Source of the DNA: a virus
Reading direction: 5' to 3' (one strand)
IMG/VR virus record: IMGVR_UViG_3300046457_000283
Location: 1-26,322 of that record
DNA length: 26,322 nucleotides
This document shows positions 7,274 to 15,146 of this stretch, piece by piece. The notes beneath the pieces were generated by a model. It did not search any database. It saw nothing but the letters and a program-made list of their open reading frames with translations, and had not been told where the DNA came from. The translations under genes and the position numbers were made by a program. The first letter of the stretch is position 1. Each line of letters opens with the position of its first letter.

Positions 7274-7312
7274 CAAAGCGCCTTCACCGCCAGGAGGCCC
7301 TCTTCCACGGCA

Positions 7313-7322
7313 GACCGCCATC
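7313..7322 (+). repeat. GACCGCCATC leader motif, copy 1 of 3
   Basis: The ten-base string GACCGCCATC is repeated in three gene leaders (7313-7322, 19511-19520, 22998-23007), each 10-40 bases before a start codon. Related GACCGCCAC strings are at 8038 and 24492, also in leaders. Start-associated repeats of this kind exist in some mycobacteriophages. The same string also occurs by codon chance inside a gene near 20849, so significance is moderate. Confidence 0.4.
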
Positions 7323-7357
7323 TTGCCGTGCCCAGCCACCGCCAGGTTGGAGACCTC

Positions 7358-7756
7358 GTGCTCGACTTTTCCGCCCCTGCCTACGGCAAGGCCGCCGTGC
7401 CCGCTGCACCGCCGGTGACCATCCGCCCGGCCGCCGCGCCCGGCCCTGTCGCCATGGCAGCCACCGACCTCCTCAACGCCCCCATGGACTGGTCCTGGGA
7501 GCAACTGCGCGACTACGTCATGCGTTCGGTCGCCGAGCGCCACGGCCCCCAGCCGCGCCGCGAGGCCCACACGGTCAACTCGATCTTCAAGAGCTTCGCC
7601 GCCCGCTGGGGCAACCAGGCCGGGCCCATCGCCCGCTTCGCCTTCGAGCAGCAGGACGGCTACTGGCGGCAGTCGCCTGTCACCGTCACCCGTTTCACCA
7701 TCGGCAACGACGACTTCTTCGCGGGCCCGATCAGCGAGCGGCTGGCCGATGCCTGA
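7358..7756 (+). CDS. Hypothetical phage protein
   Basis: This encodes 132 residues from the GTG at 7358, preferred over the GTG at 7328 because GGAG lies five bases before it. An alanine/proline-rich N-terminus (about 1-45) leads to a helical domain with WSWEQLRDYVMRSVAERHG and then FARFAFEQQDGYWRQSPVTV-like aromatic and basic residues. The domain could bind nucleic acid or protein. I do not recognise it. It is the first gene of the operon starting at the 7.25 kb promoter, and its end overlaps the next start by eight bases. Confidence 0.7.
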   Translation: MLDFSAPAYGKAAVPAAPPVTIRPAAAPGPVAMAATDLLNAPMDWSWEQLRDYVMRSVAERHGPQPRREAHTVNSIFKSFAARWGNQAGPIARFAFEQQDGYWRQSPVTVTRFTIGNDDFFAGPISERLADA

Positions 7757-8000
7757 GCCCGCCTGCTGCCCCAACTCCTACGTCCGCCCCATCGACGGCG
7801 GCCTGGAGATCGAGGACGGCTCAGAACGCTGCTGCGGCCCCGAAGGCCACGTTCTCCTGAACGTGGAGGAGTGGCACGACGCCATGCACCGCTGGGAGCA
7901 AGAGCTGCTCAACACGCACATCCAGCGGTTCAAGATCCTTCAGGCGTACGACCTGGAGGGCACCCCCTGCGCCGACAGCGTCCTCCGCAAGACCTTCTGA
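7749..8000 (+). CDS. Small cysteine-containing hypothetical protein
   Basis: This encodes 83 residues and overlaps the upstream gene by eight bases. It has an N-terminal cysteine group (CC at 6-7, CC near 28-29) and one more cysteine near the end, then a long amphipathic helix (EEWHDAMHRWEQELLNTHIQRF). It may bind a metal. It sits directly before the helicase loader. No family is recognised. Confidence 0.65.
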   Translation: MPEPACCPNSYVRPIDGGLEIEDGSERCCGPEGHVLLNVEEWHDAMHRWEQELLNTHIQRFKILQAYDLEGTPCADSVLRKTF

Positions 8001-8047
8001 TCTACCACCGCCCGGCCGCCACTGGGCCTTCATCAAGGACCGCCACC

Positions 8048-8896
8048 TTGAAACGACCTCCGCCTCCTCCGTCCTGCCAGCCGCTGTCCAACCCGGACTT
8101 CGACCGGCTCAAGGCCGTCCGCCCCCGCCTATGGACCAGCCCCAAGGACACCTGCCTGACCTGCCTCAAGCGGGACAGCAACACCTACCGCTGGTACGCC
8201 GACGACGCCGCAAACCGCCGCACGGAGGAGGTCGTCACCTACGAGTGCGACTGCCGCGACCAGTGGCTCATGCACCTGTGGTTCCTCAACGCGGGCATCC
8301 CAATGAACTACCAGCGCCTGGGCTGGGACGACATCAAGACTGTTCCGCAGCACATCGTTGAACAGGTCATGGGCTACGCCCTCCAGGCGGCCCGCAACAT
8401 AGCCACCGGACGCAACCTGATCCTCTGGTCCAAGGACCCCGGCACCGGCAAGACGCTTTTCCTCGCTCTGCTGTGCAAGTTCCTCATGGCCAACGGATTT
8501 CAGGCCCACTTCTCGCAGTTCAACGACGTCATCGACCTCTTCACCTCCACCTGGCGCGACAAGGACGAGCGCGAGCACTGGACGCGCCGCGTGCGCAACG
8601 TGGACGTCCTCGCCATGGACGACATGGGCAAAGAGAACAAGGGCCGGATCGACGTAGTCGAGGACATGGTCGACCGCATCATCCGCGCCCGCGTCTCCGA
8701 TGCCGCGCCCACGATCATCACCAGTAACCGATCTCCCCAGGAGATCCAGCAGGGCTACGGCGTCTACGCGATGAGCCTGCTCAGCGAGTCCGCCGACTTC
8801 ATCGAGATCCCCGGCACCGACTACCGGCCGGTGCGACGCGAACTCTCCCGCCAGGAAGCCGAACTCGGCCTGGCCCGACCCATCACGGCGGTATGA
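8048..8896 (+). CDS. DnaC/IstB-like AAA+ ATPase, probable helicase loader
   Basis: This encodes 282 residues from the TTG at 8048, which has AAGGA eight bases upstream; no ATG or GTG fits better. The N-terminal part carries a zinc-type set, CLTC ... CDC. The AAA+ core has Walker A DPGTGKT, Walker B VLAMDDMG and sensor-1 PTIITSN, with a basic C-terminus. The residue normally Gly at the first Walker A position is Lys. Proteins of this type load a DnaB-type ring helicase on the origin, and a DnaB-like gene lies two genes downstream. The first about 20 residues are proline-rich. Confidence 0.85.
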   Translation: MKRPPPPPSCQPLSNPDFDRLKAVRPRLWTSPKDTCLTCLKRDSNTYRWYADDAANRRTEEVVTYECDCRDQWLMHLWFLNAGIPMNYQRLGWDDIKTVPQHIVEQVMGYALQAARNIATGRNLILWSKDPGTGKTLFLALLCKFLMANGFQAHFSQFNDVIDLFTSTWRDKDEREHWTRRVRNVDVLAMDDMGKENKGRIDVVEDMVDRIIRARVSDAAPTIITSNRSPQEIQQGYGVYAMSLLSESADFIEIPGTDYRPVRRELSRQEAELGLARPITAV

Positions 8897-8897
8897 C

Positions 8898-9521
8898 ATG
8901 AGCTTTGACGACGAGCTTTTCGCATCTATCCCCAGGACGGCCAACTCCCGAGGGGGAACGCTTCCGGCGTCCATGGGCCTGCCCGCTGCCTGGGAGGCCA
9001 CGGCCAACAACCAGGTCACCCGGCACTACACCCCGAAGGCGGGCATGACCGCTGAGAAGGCCGCCGAGCAGGTACGCGTCGTCGACCACAAGGTCCGCAC
9101 CCTGAGCACCCTCCTGGGTACTTCCAAGACGGCCGTCCTCGAACTGGAGAAGCGCGTCGGCGAGATCGCCGCCGCCATGCGCGGCCCCGAGTCCGAGCTG
9201 GCCACCGCGAACCAGGCCCTGATCGACCTGCAGAAGCGCAACGACAACCTCATCAAGCAGTGCCGGATGTGGAAGCAGCGCACCGAGGAAGCCAAGCAGA
9301 CGGCCGAGCGGTACGAGACCGAGCTGAACAGGGCCCGCCAGCAGGCCGAGACGCCGAACTTCGTCACCTTCATCCGCCAGCGCACCCCGGGCGACTCCGT
9401 GCGCCACCTGGCCGGTGAGGTCATGAAGCACGCCGAGGGCAACATGGAGCTGGCCGGGCTCGCCGTGGCGCTGCGCATGGTCGCCGCCGACGTCGACAGC
9501 CTCCCGCAGGGCGCCCGGTGA
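8898..9521 (+). CDS. Coiled-coil hypothetical protein
   Basis: This encodes 207 residues and starts two bases after the loader stop. Residues of about 50-160 form a long heptad-rich coiled coil (EKAAEQVRVVDHKVRTLSTL, ELEKRVGEIAAAMRG, WKQRTEEAKQTAERYETELN). The N-terminus is polar and the C-terminus is a short helical domain. There are no catalytic motifs. Its position between loader and helicase suggests a scaffold or partner in the replisome, which is only inference. Its stop overlaps the next start (GTGA). Confidence 0.8.
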   Translation: MSFDDELFASIPRTANSRGGTLPASMGLPAAWEATANNQVTRHYTPKAGMTAEKAAEQVRVVDHKVRTLSTLLGTSKTAVLELEKRVGEIAAAMRGPESELATANQALIDLQKRNDNLIKQCRMWKQRTEEAKQTAERYETELNRARQQAETPNFVTFIRQRTPGDSVRHLAGEVMKHAEGNMELAGLAVALRMVAADVDSLPQGAR

Positions 9522-9757
9522 CCCTGGCGGCCAAGACTCTCGGGGACCCCCTCTCGCCGAGGGAGGGGGACATCGTCCAGCTCGCGAGCGGGGGGTACAG
9601 CGACGCCGAGATCGCTGGCGACCTGGAGATCAGCGTCCACACCGTCCGCGAGTACTGGCGCTACCGCATCCGCCCCTGCCTCGGCGCCGACAACCGCACG
9701 CACGCAGTCGCCCTGGCCGTCGCCAAGGGCCTGGCGTTCCCACAGGTGACCGCATGA
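9518..9757 (+). CDS. Small LuxR/GerE-type helix-turn-helix protein
   Basis: This encodes 79 residues from a GTG that overlaps the previous stop by four bases. The sequence LSPREGDIVQLASGGYSDAE, then IAGDLEISVHTVREYWRYRI, is the four-helix GerE DNA-binding fold, which forms nearly the whole protein, so there is no receiver domain. It is likely a DNA-binding regulator of phage genes. It sits between replication genes and shares their transcript. Confidence 0.8.
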   Translation: MTLAAKTLGDPLSPREGDIVQLASGGYSDAEIAGDLEISVHTVREYWRYRIRPCLGADNRTHAVALAVAKGLAFPQVTA

Positions 9758-11058
9758 CCATGCACGCAGAGACCGTCCTCTACGCCAGCCTCACCGACGT
9801 AGACGCGCTGGAGCAGCTGGCCGACACAGGCCTGGACCCGGCGTGCATCCCGACGACCGGCATGCGCGACGTCGTCGAGTGGACGGTCTCCTACTTCTAC
9901 CGCTCCGGCCGCACCAAGGCGCCCTCCCGCGAACTCCTGCAGGAGCAGTGGGGACACCGGCTGGAGCAGTGCAACATCGTCCTGCCGGACGAGGACCTCG
10001 AAGTCGACGAGGTCTTCGCGGCGATCGAGTACCTGCAGAGCCAGTACGTCCTGGCCGAGTCCCAGCGCCTGCAGCGCGAGGCCGCCGTCGCGATGGCCAA
10101 CGCCGAGCCGCACGAACGCGTCGAGGCCGTCCACCAGGCCGCCGCCGCCTTCCACGGCCTCTCCATGTCGGTCCGCAACCGGCAGAACGAGGTCGAAGGC
10201 GTCCAGGGACTGCGCGACTCCCTCGCCCGCTACGACCAGCGCGCCGCCGCACCGAAGGTCGTCACCGGCATGTCCCTCGGGATGGAGGCCGTCGACAATC
10301 ACACCCTCGGCGTCCACGGGGGCGAGATCTGCGCCTGGTGCGCCCCGCCCAAGGGTGCCAAGTCGTTCAGCGCCACCCACGTCGCCAACACCGAGTGGCG
10401 GCGCGACCGGGAGACCGTCCTCTACACGCTGGAGAACAGCGTGCAGATGACGTACGACCGGCTCGCCTGCCAGATCTGCTGCGTCGACTACCGCGAGTAC
10501 CAGAAGGGCACGGCCGCCGCTGAGGACGTCGACCGAGTCCGCACCTGGCTCGCCGAGAACGAGCAGGACCTGAAGGACGGCCTGCACGTCCTCTCCCCGG
10601 ACGACGGCCTGCGCACCCCCGCCGCCCTCATCCGCCAGGCCCAGTCCTACGGGGCGAAGTCGATCATCATCGACCAGCTCTCCCACATCCAGCACCCCAA
10701 CCCCAACCCCCGGCGGCCCAAGCACGAAACGATCGCCGAGCTGATGAACGAGCTGTCCACGCTCATCACCACCGGCCGCTACATGCCGTCGGTGCTCCTG
10801 AACTGCCAGATCAACCGTGAGGGCGTCGCCGCCGCCCAGAAGGCCGGACGACTGGAGATGCAGCACATCGCCGACTCCTCGGCGATCGAGCGCTACAGCT
10901 CCTGGGTGTTCGGCCTCATCCGCTCAGAAACCGAGGTCGCTGCCGGTATGGCCACCCTTCAAATGCTCGCGTCCCGACGCATGGACCTGACCAACTGGCG
11001 CTGCGCCTGGGAGCCCTGGTACGGCACCCAGCACGTCCTCGGCGAGGTGACCCTGTGA
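9754..11058 (+). CDS. DnaB-like replicative helicase ATPase (RecA fold)
   Basis: This encodes 434 residues and overlaps the previous gene by four bases. The N-terminal helical domain (about 1-150) fits DnaB. The RecA-type core begins with TGMSLGMEAVDNHTLGVHGG. Walker A is unusual, A197-PPKGA-K203-S204, with the two expected glycines replaced by alanine. Walker B is SIIIDQLSHI, and LLNCQINREG matches the sensor region near 350. A DnaB-type helicase unwinds ahead of the polymerase and recruits primase. The loader and primase genes lie close on each side. The degenerate P-loop keeps its Lys and Ser, so activity is likely but not certain. Confidence 0.8.
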   Translation: MTMHAETVLYASLTDVDALEQLADTGLDPACIPTTGMRDVVEWTVSYFYRSGRTKAPSRELLQEQWGHRLEQCNIVLPDEDLEVDEVFAAIEYLQSQYVLAESQRLQREAAVAMANAEPHERVEAVHQAAAAFHGLSMSVRNRQNEVEGVQGLRDSLARYDQRAAAPKVVTGMSLGMEAVDNHTLGVHGGEICAWCAPPKGAKSFSATHVANTEWRRDRETVLYTLENSVQMTYDRLACQICCVDYREYQKGTAAAEDVDRVRTWLAENEQDLKDGLHVLSPDDGLRTPAALIRQAQSYGAKSIIIDQLSHIQHPNPNPRRPKHETIAELMNELSTLITTGRYMPSVLLNCQINREGVAAAQKAGRLEMQHIADSSAIERYSSWVFGLIRSETEVAAGMATLQMLASRRMDLTNWRCAWEPWYGTQHVLGEVTL

Positions 11059-11660
11059 CCGCCTACGCCTTCCCCTGCGCCGTCCAGCCCGAGCTGTTCG
11101 ACACCGGCAAGACACGCGAGACCAAGGCCGCCCGCAAGGCCCTGCGGATCTGCGGCACTTGCCCCGTGGAGCTGGCCTGCCGTCGTGCTGGCCGCGAGGG
11201 CCGCGAGTGGGGCATCTGGGGCGGAGAGACCCAGGGAGAGCGCTGGGCTGCCCTCGGCATCACCGAAGCCGACCTTCTCCCACCGGACTGCGAAAGCGAG
11301 ATGGCCTACCGCCGTCACAATGACGCGGGCGAGGACTGCGAGCCCTGCCGCCTGGCCCACAACGCCCGCCAGCAGGCGTACAAGGAGGCCGCCGAGGAGC
11401 GCAAGCGCAAGGAGAAGGCCGCAGCAGCCGCCAGGCGGGCCGAGGAGCAGCAGCAGTACGAGGAGATCCCCGGCAGCCGCGTCAGCCTCTTCCAGGCCCC
11501 CCTGCGGCCCATCTGCGGCACCGAACGCGGCTACCGCGCGCACTTCAAGAAGAACGAACTCCAGCTCGCCCCGCACCCGGAGTGCACCTGCCGCGAGGCG
11601 CACCGCGTCCAGCGCGCGGCCGAGCGCGCTTCCCAGAAGGAATCGAAGGTCGCCGCATGA
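11055..11660 (+). CDS. WhiB-like Fe-S regulator with two extra Cys/His modules
   Basis: This encodes 201 residues. The first 60 are a WhiB domain with the four cluster cysteines C8, C33, C36 and C42 and the turn GIWGG at 53-57. Typical WhiB proteins are 80-130 residues. Here two additional modules follow. The first is C79 ... YRRH88 ... GEDC95EPC98 ... A, and the second is C154GTERGYRAH163 ... C177TC179. A charged helix (111-135) separates them. The added modules look like small zinc-binding repeats. Phage WhiB proteins bind host sigma factors or repress host whiB genes. The gene is in the middle of the replication operon and overlaps both neighbours by four bases. Confidence 0.9.
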   Translation: MTAYAFPCAVQPELFDTGKTRETKAARKALRICGTCPVELACRRAGREGREWGIWGGETQGERWAALGITEADLLPPDCESEMAYRRHNDAGEDCEPCRLAHNARQQAYKEAAEERKRKEKAAAAARRAEEQQQYEEIPGSRVSLFQAPLRPICGTERGYRAHFKKNELQLAPHPECTCREAHRVQRAAERASQKESKVAA

Positions 11661-11956
11661 CCTCCACCGCACTGGGGCCGTGGCTCATCGCCTTCACCGG
11701 CGACCCGGAGAGCCGCTGCCCGAAGTGCCTCACCCAGTTCCCCGTCACCGAGTACCACGACACCGTGGTCGTCGGGATGTGCAAGGAGCGCCGCGACGCC
11801 ATCGTCGCCATGAGCGACACCCCAGGGGACGTCCCCGACGAGACCACAGAGCACCTCTGCCGGGGCTGCGCCTCCTGCGGGTACGTCTGGAGCGAGCGCG
11901 TGGCCTCCCCGGCCGACCTGGCCCGCATCAAGGCCGTCGACTCCTATGACGACTGA
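11657..11956 (+). CDS. Small zinc-ribbon protein
   Basis: This encodes 99 residues from the ATG that overlaps the upstream stop (ATGA). Two cysteine pairs, CPKC near 21-24 and CRGCASC near 68-74, are spaced like a zinc ribbon, with aromatic YVW after the last. It lies between the WhiB-like regulator and the primase and overlaps the primase start by 11 bases. It may bind nucleic acid or a replication protein. No family is named. Confidence 0.75.
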   Translation: MTSTALGPWLIAFTGDPESRCPKCLTQFPVTEYHDTVVVGMCKERRDAIVAMSDTPGDVPDETTEHLCRGCASCGYVWSERVASPADLARIKAVDSYDD

Positions 11957-13049
11957 CCTCGACCAGCTCACCGCGCTCCCCGACGAGCACAAGGCCCAGA
12001 TCGCCAAGGACGTCCTCGACTCCCTCGGCATCCAGGTCAAGCGACAGGTCCGCGACGAGCTGATCATCCCGTGCCCGGTCGGGGCCTTCCACAACGACCA
12101 GGAGCGCAACCCCACCGCCGCCCTGTCGGCCTCGAAGCTGCTGTTCCACTGTCTCGGATGTGACTCCAGCGGCACCATCCTGTGGCTCATCGCCACGGTG
12201 CGCGGCGACACCACCATCGACGAGGCCCGCGAATGGCTCCTCGGCGAAGCCGGACTCACCCGCGCCGTCGGCCTGCCCGACATGCTCGCCTTCTTCGACG
12301 CCCTCTACACGCCGAAGTCCCGGCCGCCGATGCCGGTCTACAGCCCCCGCATGCTGGAGCGCTGGCAGGGCGTCCCCGACTACATCACCCGCGAGCGCGG
12401 CATCCCGATCGAGACCTGCGAGCGGATGGGCATCTGCCTCGACCCCGACGGCTTCATGGGACCGCCCGAGGCCCGGGTGCGCACCGGCCCGCGCGCCGTC
12501 ATCCCGCACTACTGGGAAGGCCAGCTCGTCGGCTGGCAGTCCCGCCGCCTGCCCGCTGCCGACCCGAGCGCACCGAAGTACCTGAGCACCCCCGGCTTCC
12601 CTCGCGACGAGACGATCTTCGGCCGCGAGTTCCTGCGGCACGAGGTCGTCGTCGTCGAGTCGCCCATGAGTCAGCTCCGCCACCAGCACCACAGCAACAT
12701 CGAGGGAACCTTCGGCGCCGTCGTCACCGACGAGCAGATCGAGCACCTGGTGCGAGGCCGCAAGAAGCTCATCTGGTTCATGGACAACGACGACGCCGGA
12801 TGGCGCGCCGTCGCAGGCCGCACCTACAACGGCAAGTTCTTCCCTGGTGCCCCGCAGCGCGCCTCCGCCTGGTGCCAGAACTGGGTCGTGCAGAGCCCCT
12901 TCGCTGCTGACCCCGCCGAGATGTCCGATGCGCTGTACGACGTCCTCGTCAACGAGTACGCGGTGCCCTGGCAGGTCTGGGAGAAGCCGAAGGTCCTCTA
13001 CTGCCACCTCTGCTTCCAGGTCGTGCATCCCGGCCGGTGCGCTGTCTGA
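11946..13049 (+). CDS. DnaG-like DNA primase (zinc plus TOPRIM)
   Basis: This encodes 367 residues. The N-terminus has a CHC2-type zinc site, C43, H49, C69 and C72. The TOPRIM core follows, with the catalytic glutamate in VVVES (E238) and the acidic pair in WFMDNDDAG (D280, D282). A C-terminal CHLC ... C group may hold a second metal. The length is that of a minimal phage primase, without the long DnaG C-terminal helicase-binding domain. It would make RNA primers for the Pol III-type polymerase. The gene overlaps the upstream small protein. Confidence 0.85.
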   Translation: MTTDLDQLTALPDEHKAQIAKDVLDSLGIQVKRQVRDELIIPCPVGAFHNDQERNPTAALSASKLLFHCLGCDSSGTILWLIATVRGDTTIDEAREWLLGEAGLTRAVGLPDMLAFFDALYTPKSRPPMPVYSPRMLERWQGVPDYITRERGIPIETCERMGICLDPDGFMGPPEARVRTGPRAVIPHYWEGQLVGWQSRRLPAADPSAPKYLSTPGFPRDETIFGREFLRHEVVVVESPMSQLRHQHHSNIEGTFGAVVTDEQIEHLVRGRKKLIWFMDNDDAGWRAVAGRTYNGKFFPGAPQRASAWCQNWVVQSPFAADPAEMSDALYDVLVNEYAVPWQVWEKPKVLYCHLCFQVVHPGRCAV

Positions 13050-13093
13050 GTCGCCCCGGGCGGCCCAAGGGGTGACCACCCCAGGAGGAACGT

Positions 13094-13237
13094 ATGCTCA
13101 AGTTCGGCACCGGCCAGATCACCGCCGTCGGAGACCAGGTCGAGGACGCGCTGACGTCCAAGATCGCACGCGCGCTGACCCCGGCAGAGTGGGAAGCGCT
13201 CGTCCAGGAGACGGGCGAGGACAACGAGGGGGAGTAG
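13094..13237 (+). CDS. Small 47-residue acidic protein
   Basis: AGGAGG (13083-13088) lies five bases before the ATG, one of the best ribosome sites in the window. The protein begins MLKFGTGQITAVGD and is helical and acidic (EWEALVQETGEDNEGE). It starts a new group after a 44-base gap that holds a small hairpin, GGGG with CCCC at 13069-13082, next to the ribosome site. The gene ends four bases before the J-domain-like gene. No function is known. An acidic partner or inhibitor protein would fit. Confidence 0.6.
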   Translation: MLKFGTGQITAVGDQVEDALTSKIARALTPAEWEALVQETGEDNEGE

Positions 13238-13240
13238 GCG

Positions 13241-13990
13241 ATGACGGGACTGCGCATCAACGGCCGTCCCGAGCACATCATCATCTCCACCGGCAGCAGC
13301 CTGGTACCCACCGCGCCCCGCCCGGCGCCGGTCGTCCACGACGTCAACGGCTACTACGCCCGGCTCGGTGTGCCGACGACGGCGACCAAGCGGGAGATCC
13401 GCGAGGCGTACCAGGCCCTCGGCGGCCCCAACAACGCCGAGCTGACCGAGATCTTCAAGGTGCTCATCAACCGCGAGCGCCGGGCCGCCTACGACCGCAA
13501 GCAGCCCGGCACCACCTTCGTGGACCGCGCGGCCGTGCAGGCCATCCTCCGCAAGGCAGCCGCCCAAGCCGCCCAGGAGAACGCCGAATTCGGCACCGGA
13601 AGAACCGCCAGAGACATTATTGAAACTCTGGCTGAGGAGACCGGAAATCCGGTCCTTCAATTTCTTGCTTCGGGTTCCACCGAAGGCTTTGATGATGACG
13701 GAGACAGGGACCGCCATCCCCGATCCGACCCCCCGGCCGCATGGCCGTACTCCTACCTGCTTCTGGCCTCTACCTGCGACGACGTCGACAGGCTGGCCCA
13801 GTGGCGGGAAGGGCTCGCGCAGGCCCTGACGGGCCGTGGATGCCCCCACTTCGCGGTGGGGTTCCACGCCGCCAACGACCTGCCGTTCCTCGTGGTGCGA
13901 GACATCGGAATTCCCGTCGTCTTTCTCCACGAAGAGGCCACGGTGACCGGGGAGTTGATTACGGCAGCTGCCACTGCCGTCGTCGCATAA
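13241..13990 (+). CDS. J-domain-like protein lacking the HPD motif
   Basis: This encodes 249 residues. Residues of about 36-87 read as a J domain: NGYYARLGVPTTATKREIRE, AYQALGG, then IFKVLINRERRAAYDRKQPG. The His-Pro-Asp between helices II and III is absent (GGPN there), so DnaK stimulation is unlikely in the usual way. The middle (about 105-160) is low-complexity with lower GC codons. Residues 165-249 form a separate alpha/beta-like domain (YSYLLLASTCDDVDRLAQWR and onward). The protein could be a decoy or adapter at the host DnaK or replisome. It lies between the primase group and the probable ssDNA-binding protein. Confidence 0.7.
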   Translation: MTGLRINGRPEHIIISTGSSLVPTAPRPAPVVHDVNGYYARLGVPTTATKREIREAYQALGGPNNAELTEIFKVLINRERRAAYDRKQPGTTFVDRAAVQAILRKAAAQAAQENAEFGTGRTARDIIETLAEETGNPVLQFLASGSTEGFDDDGDRDRHPRSDPPAAWPYSYLLLASTCDDVDRLAQWREGLAQALTGRGCPHFAVGFHAANDLPFLVVRDIGIPVVFLHEEATVTGELITAAATAVVA

Positions 13991-14028
13991 CTGGCTTCAC
14001 CTGCCATCAAAGATCATCAGGAGCCTTC

Positions 14029-15018
14029 GTGACCGCCAACACGAGCCCCGTCATCAACTTCCGCCGAGGCGGCACCGCCGCCGAGCAGGCCGAGAAGGAG
14101 GCAAGCGTCTCCTCCAGCGGCCGTCGCGGCCCCGACTACTTCGGCCTCAAGGACGACGGCGACTCCGCAGTCGTCCGCCTCCTCACGGACCACGACGACT
14201 GGATCTGGGTCAACCAGCATTCGTTTGTGCCCACCAAGCCGGGCCCCAAGGATGCCGAGAAGTGGCCCAAGAACATGACCTCGGTGTGCCGCTACGACAA
14301 GGCGTTCGGCGGCCACTACCAGGACTGCTACATCGACGACGGCAAGCTGAAGAACTCCTTCGGCAAGCCCGCCACCGCTCGCCCCCGTGTGTGGGCCCTC
14401 GCCATCGAGCGGGAGATCGTGCGTGGCGACGGCAGCGAGGCCCTCGGAGGCCCGGCCAAGCAGGGTGTCGTCGTCGGCATCCGCGACAAGATCGACGAGG
14501 TCGACGAGCTGGGCTCCGACGGCAAGCCCACCGGCAACAAGCTGAAGTACCCCCGCATCCTGGTGATCAACCAGCCCATGAAGGGCTTCTTCGCCCACTT
14601 CAAGGCCCTCCACGGCCTGTACGGGACGGTCGTCGACCGGGACTTCAGCGTCACCCGCAGCGGCACCGGCACCGACACCGAGTACAAGATCGTCCCGATC
14701 GACCCGATCACGGACCCGGCGACCGGCCAGAACCTCATCAAGCCGGGCACCCCCATCTGGGAGAAGTACCTCCAGGCCGTCGCCGAGCGCGAGGTCAGCC
14801 TGGAAGGCATCGTCGCCGACAAGGCCTCCGACGAGTACTACGCCCGCTTTTTCGACCCGACCAAGACGGTCGAGAAGGACGGCACCATCGTCGCCGCCAC
14901 GGCGGCCACCGGCGGCATGGTGAACCTCTCGGCCGCCGACAGCGGTCCGGCGGACATCTCCGGCGACCTGCGCAGCCGCATCGCGAACCTCGGCGTACCG
15001 CAGACTCCCGCCGCCTGA
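14029..15018 (+). CDS. Probable phage single-stranded DNA-binding protein
   Basis: This encodes 329 residues from the GTG at 14029 with AGGAG five bases upstream. The layout is a polar N-terminus with FRRGG, a core with YFGLKDDGDSAVVRLLTD, HSFVPTKPGP and ARPRVWALAIEREI, then YGTVVDRDFSVTRSGTGTDT and a flexible C-terminus. This arrangement resembles gp32-like proteins that many actinophages carry in the replication module and that are named as ssDNA-binding on structural similarity. No OB-fold signature can be proven by eye. A strong own ribosome site and a following hairpin suggest high expression, as expected of an SSB. It lies directly before the polymerase. Confidence 0.55.
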   Translation: MTANTSPVINFRRGGTAAEQAEKEASVSSSGRRGPDYFGLKDDGDSAVVRLLTDHDDWIWVNQHSFVPTKPGPKDAEKWPKNMTSVCRYDKAFGGHYQDCYIDDGKLKNSFGKPATARPRVWALAIEREIVRGDGSEALGGPAKQGVVVGIRDKIDEVDELGSDGKPTGNKLKYPRILVINQPMKGFFAHFKALHGLYGTVVDRDFSVTRSGTGTDTEYKIVPIDPITDPATGQNLIKPGTPIWEKYLQAVAEREVSLEGIVADKASDEYYARFFDPTKTVEKDGTIVAATAATGGMVNLSAADSGPADISGDLRSRIANLGVPQTPAA

Positions 15019-15034
15019 TCCAGGCGCACACAGA

Positions 15035-15085
15035 CACCGGTCCGCCCCGGTGCCGTCAGATACGGCGCTCAGCGTTTCAGCGCTG
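15035..15085 (+). terminator. Two hairpins between the ssDNA-binding and polymerase genes
   Basis: CACCGG (15035-15040) pairs with CCGGTG (15047-15052), and CAGCG (15070-15074) pairs with CGCTG (15081-15085), followed by the T-rich run GCGTTCTTCC. This is the main structure of the 128-base gap before the polymerase. It could partly terminate the upstream transcript and keep polymerase levels low. I see no clear promoter in the gap. Confidence 0.4.
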
Positions 15086-15146
15086 CGTTCTTCCCCGGGG
15101 CGGCCCGGTCAACCTTCACCACCCTCCACGCGCAAGGACCACCACC

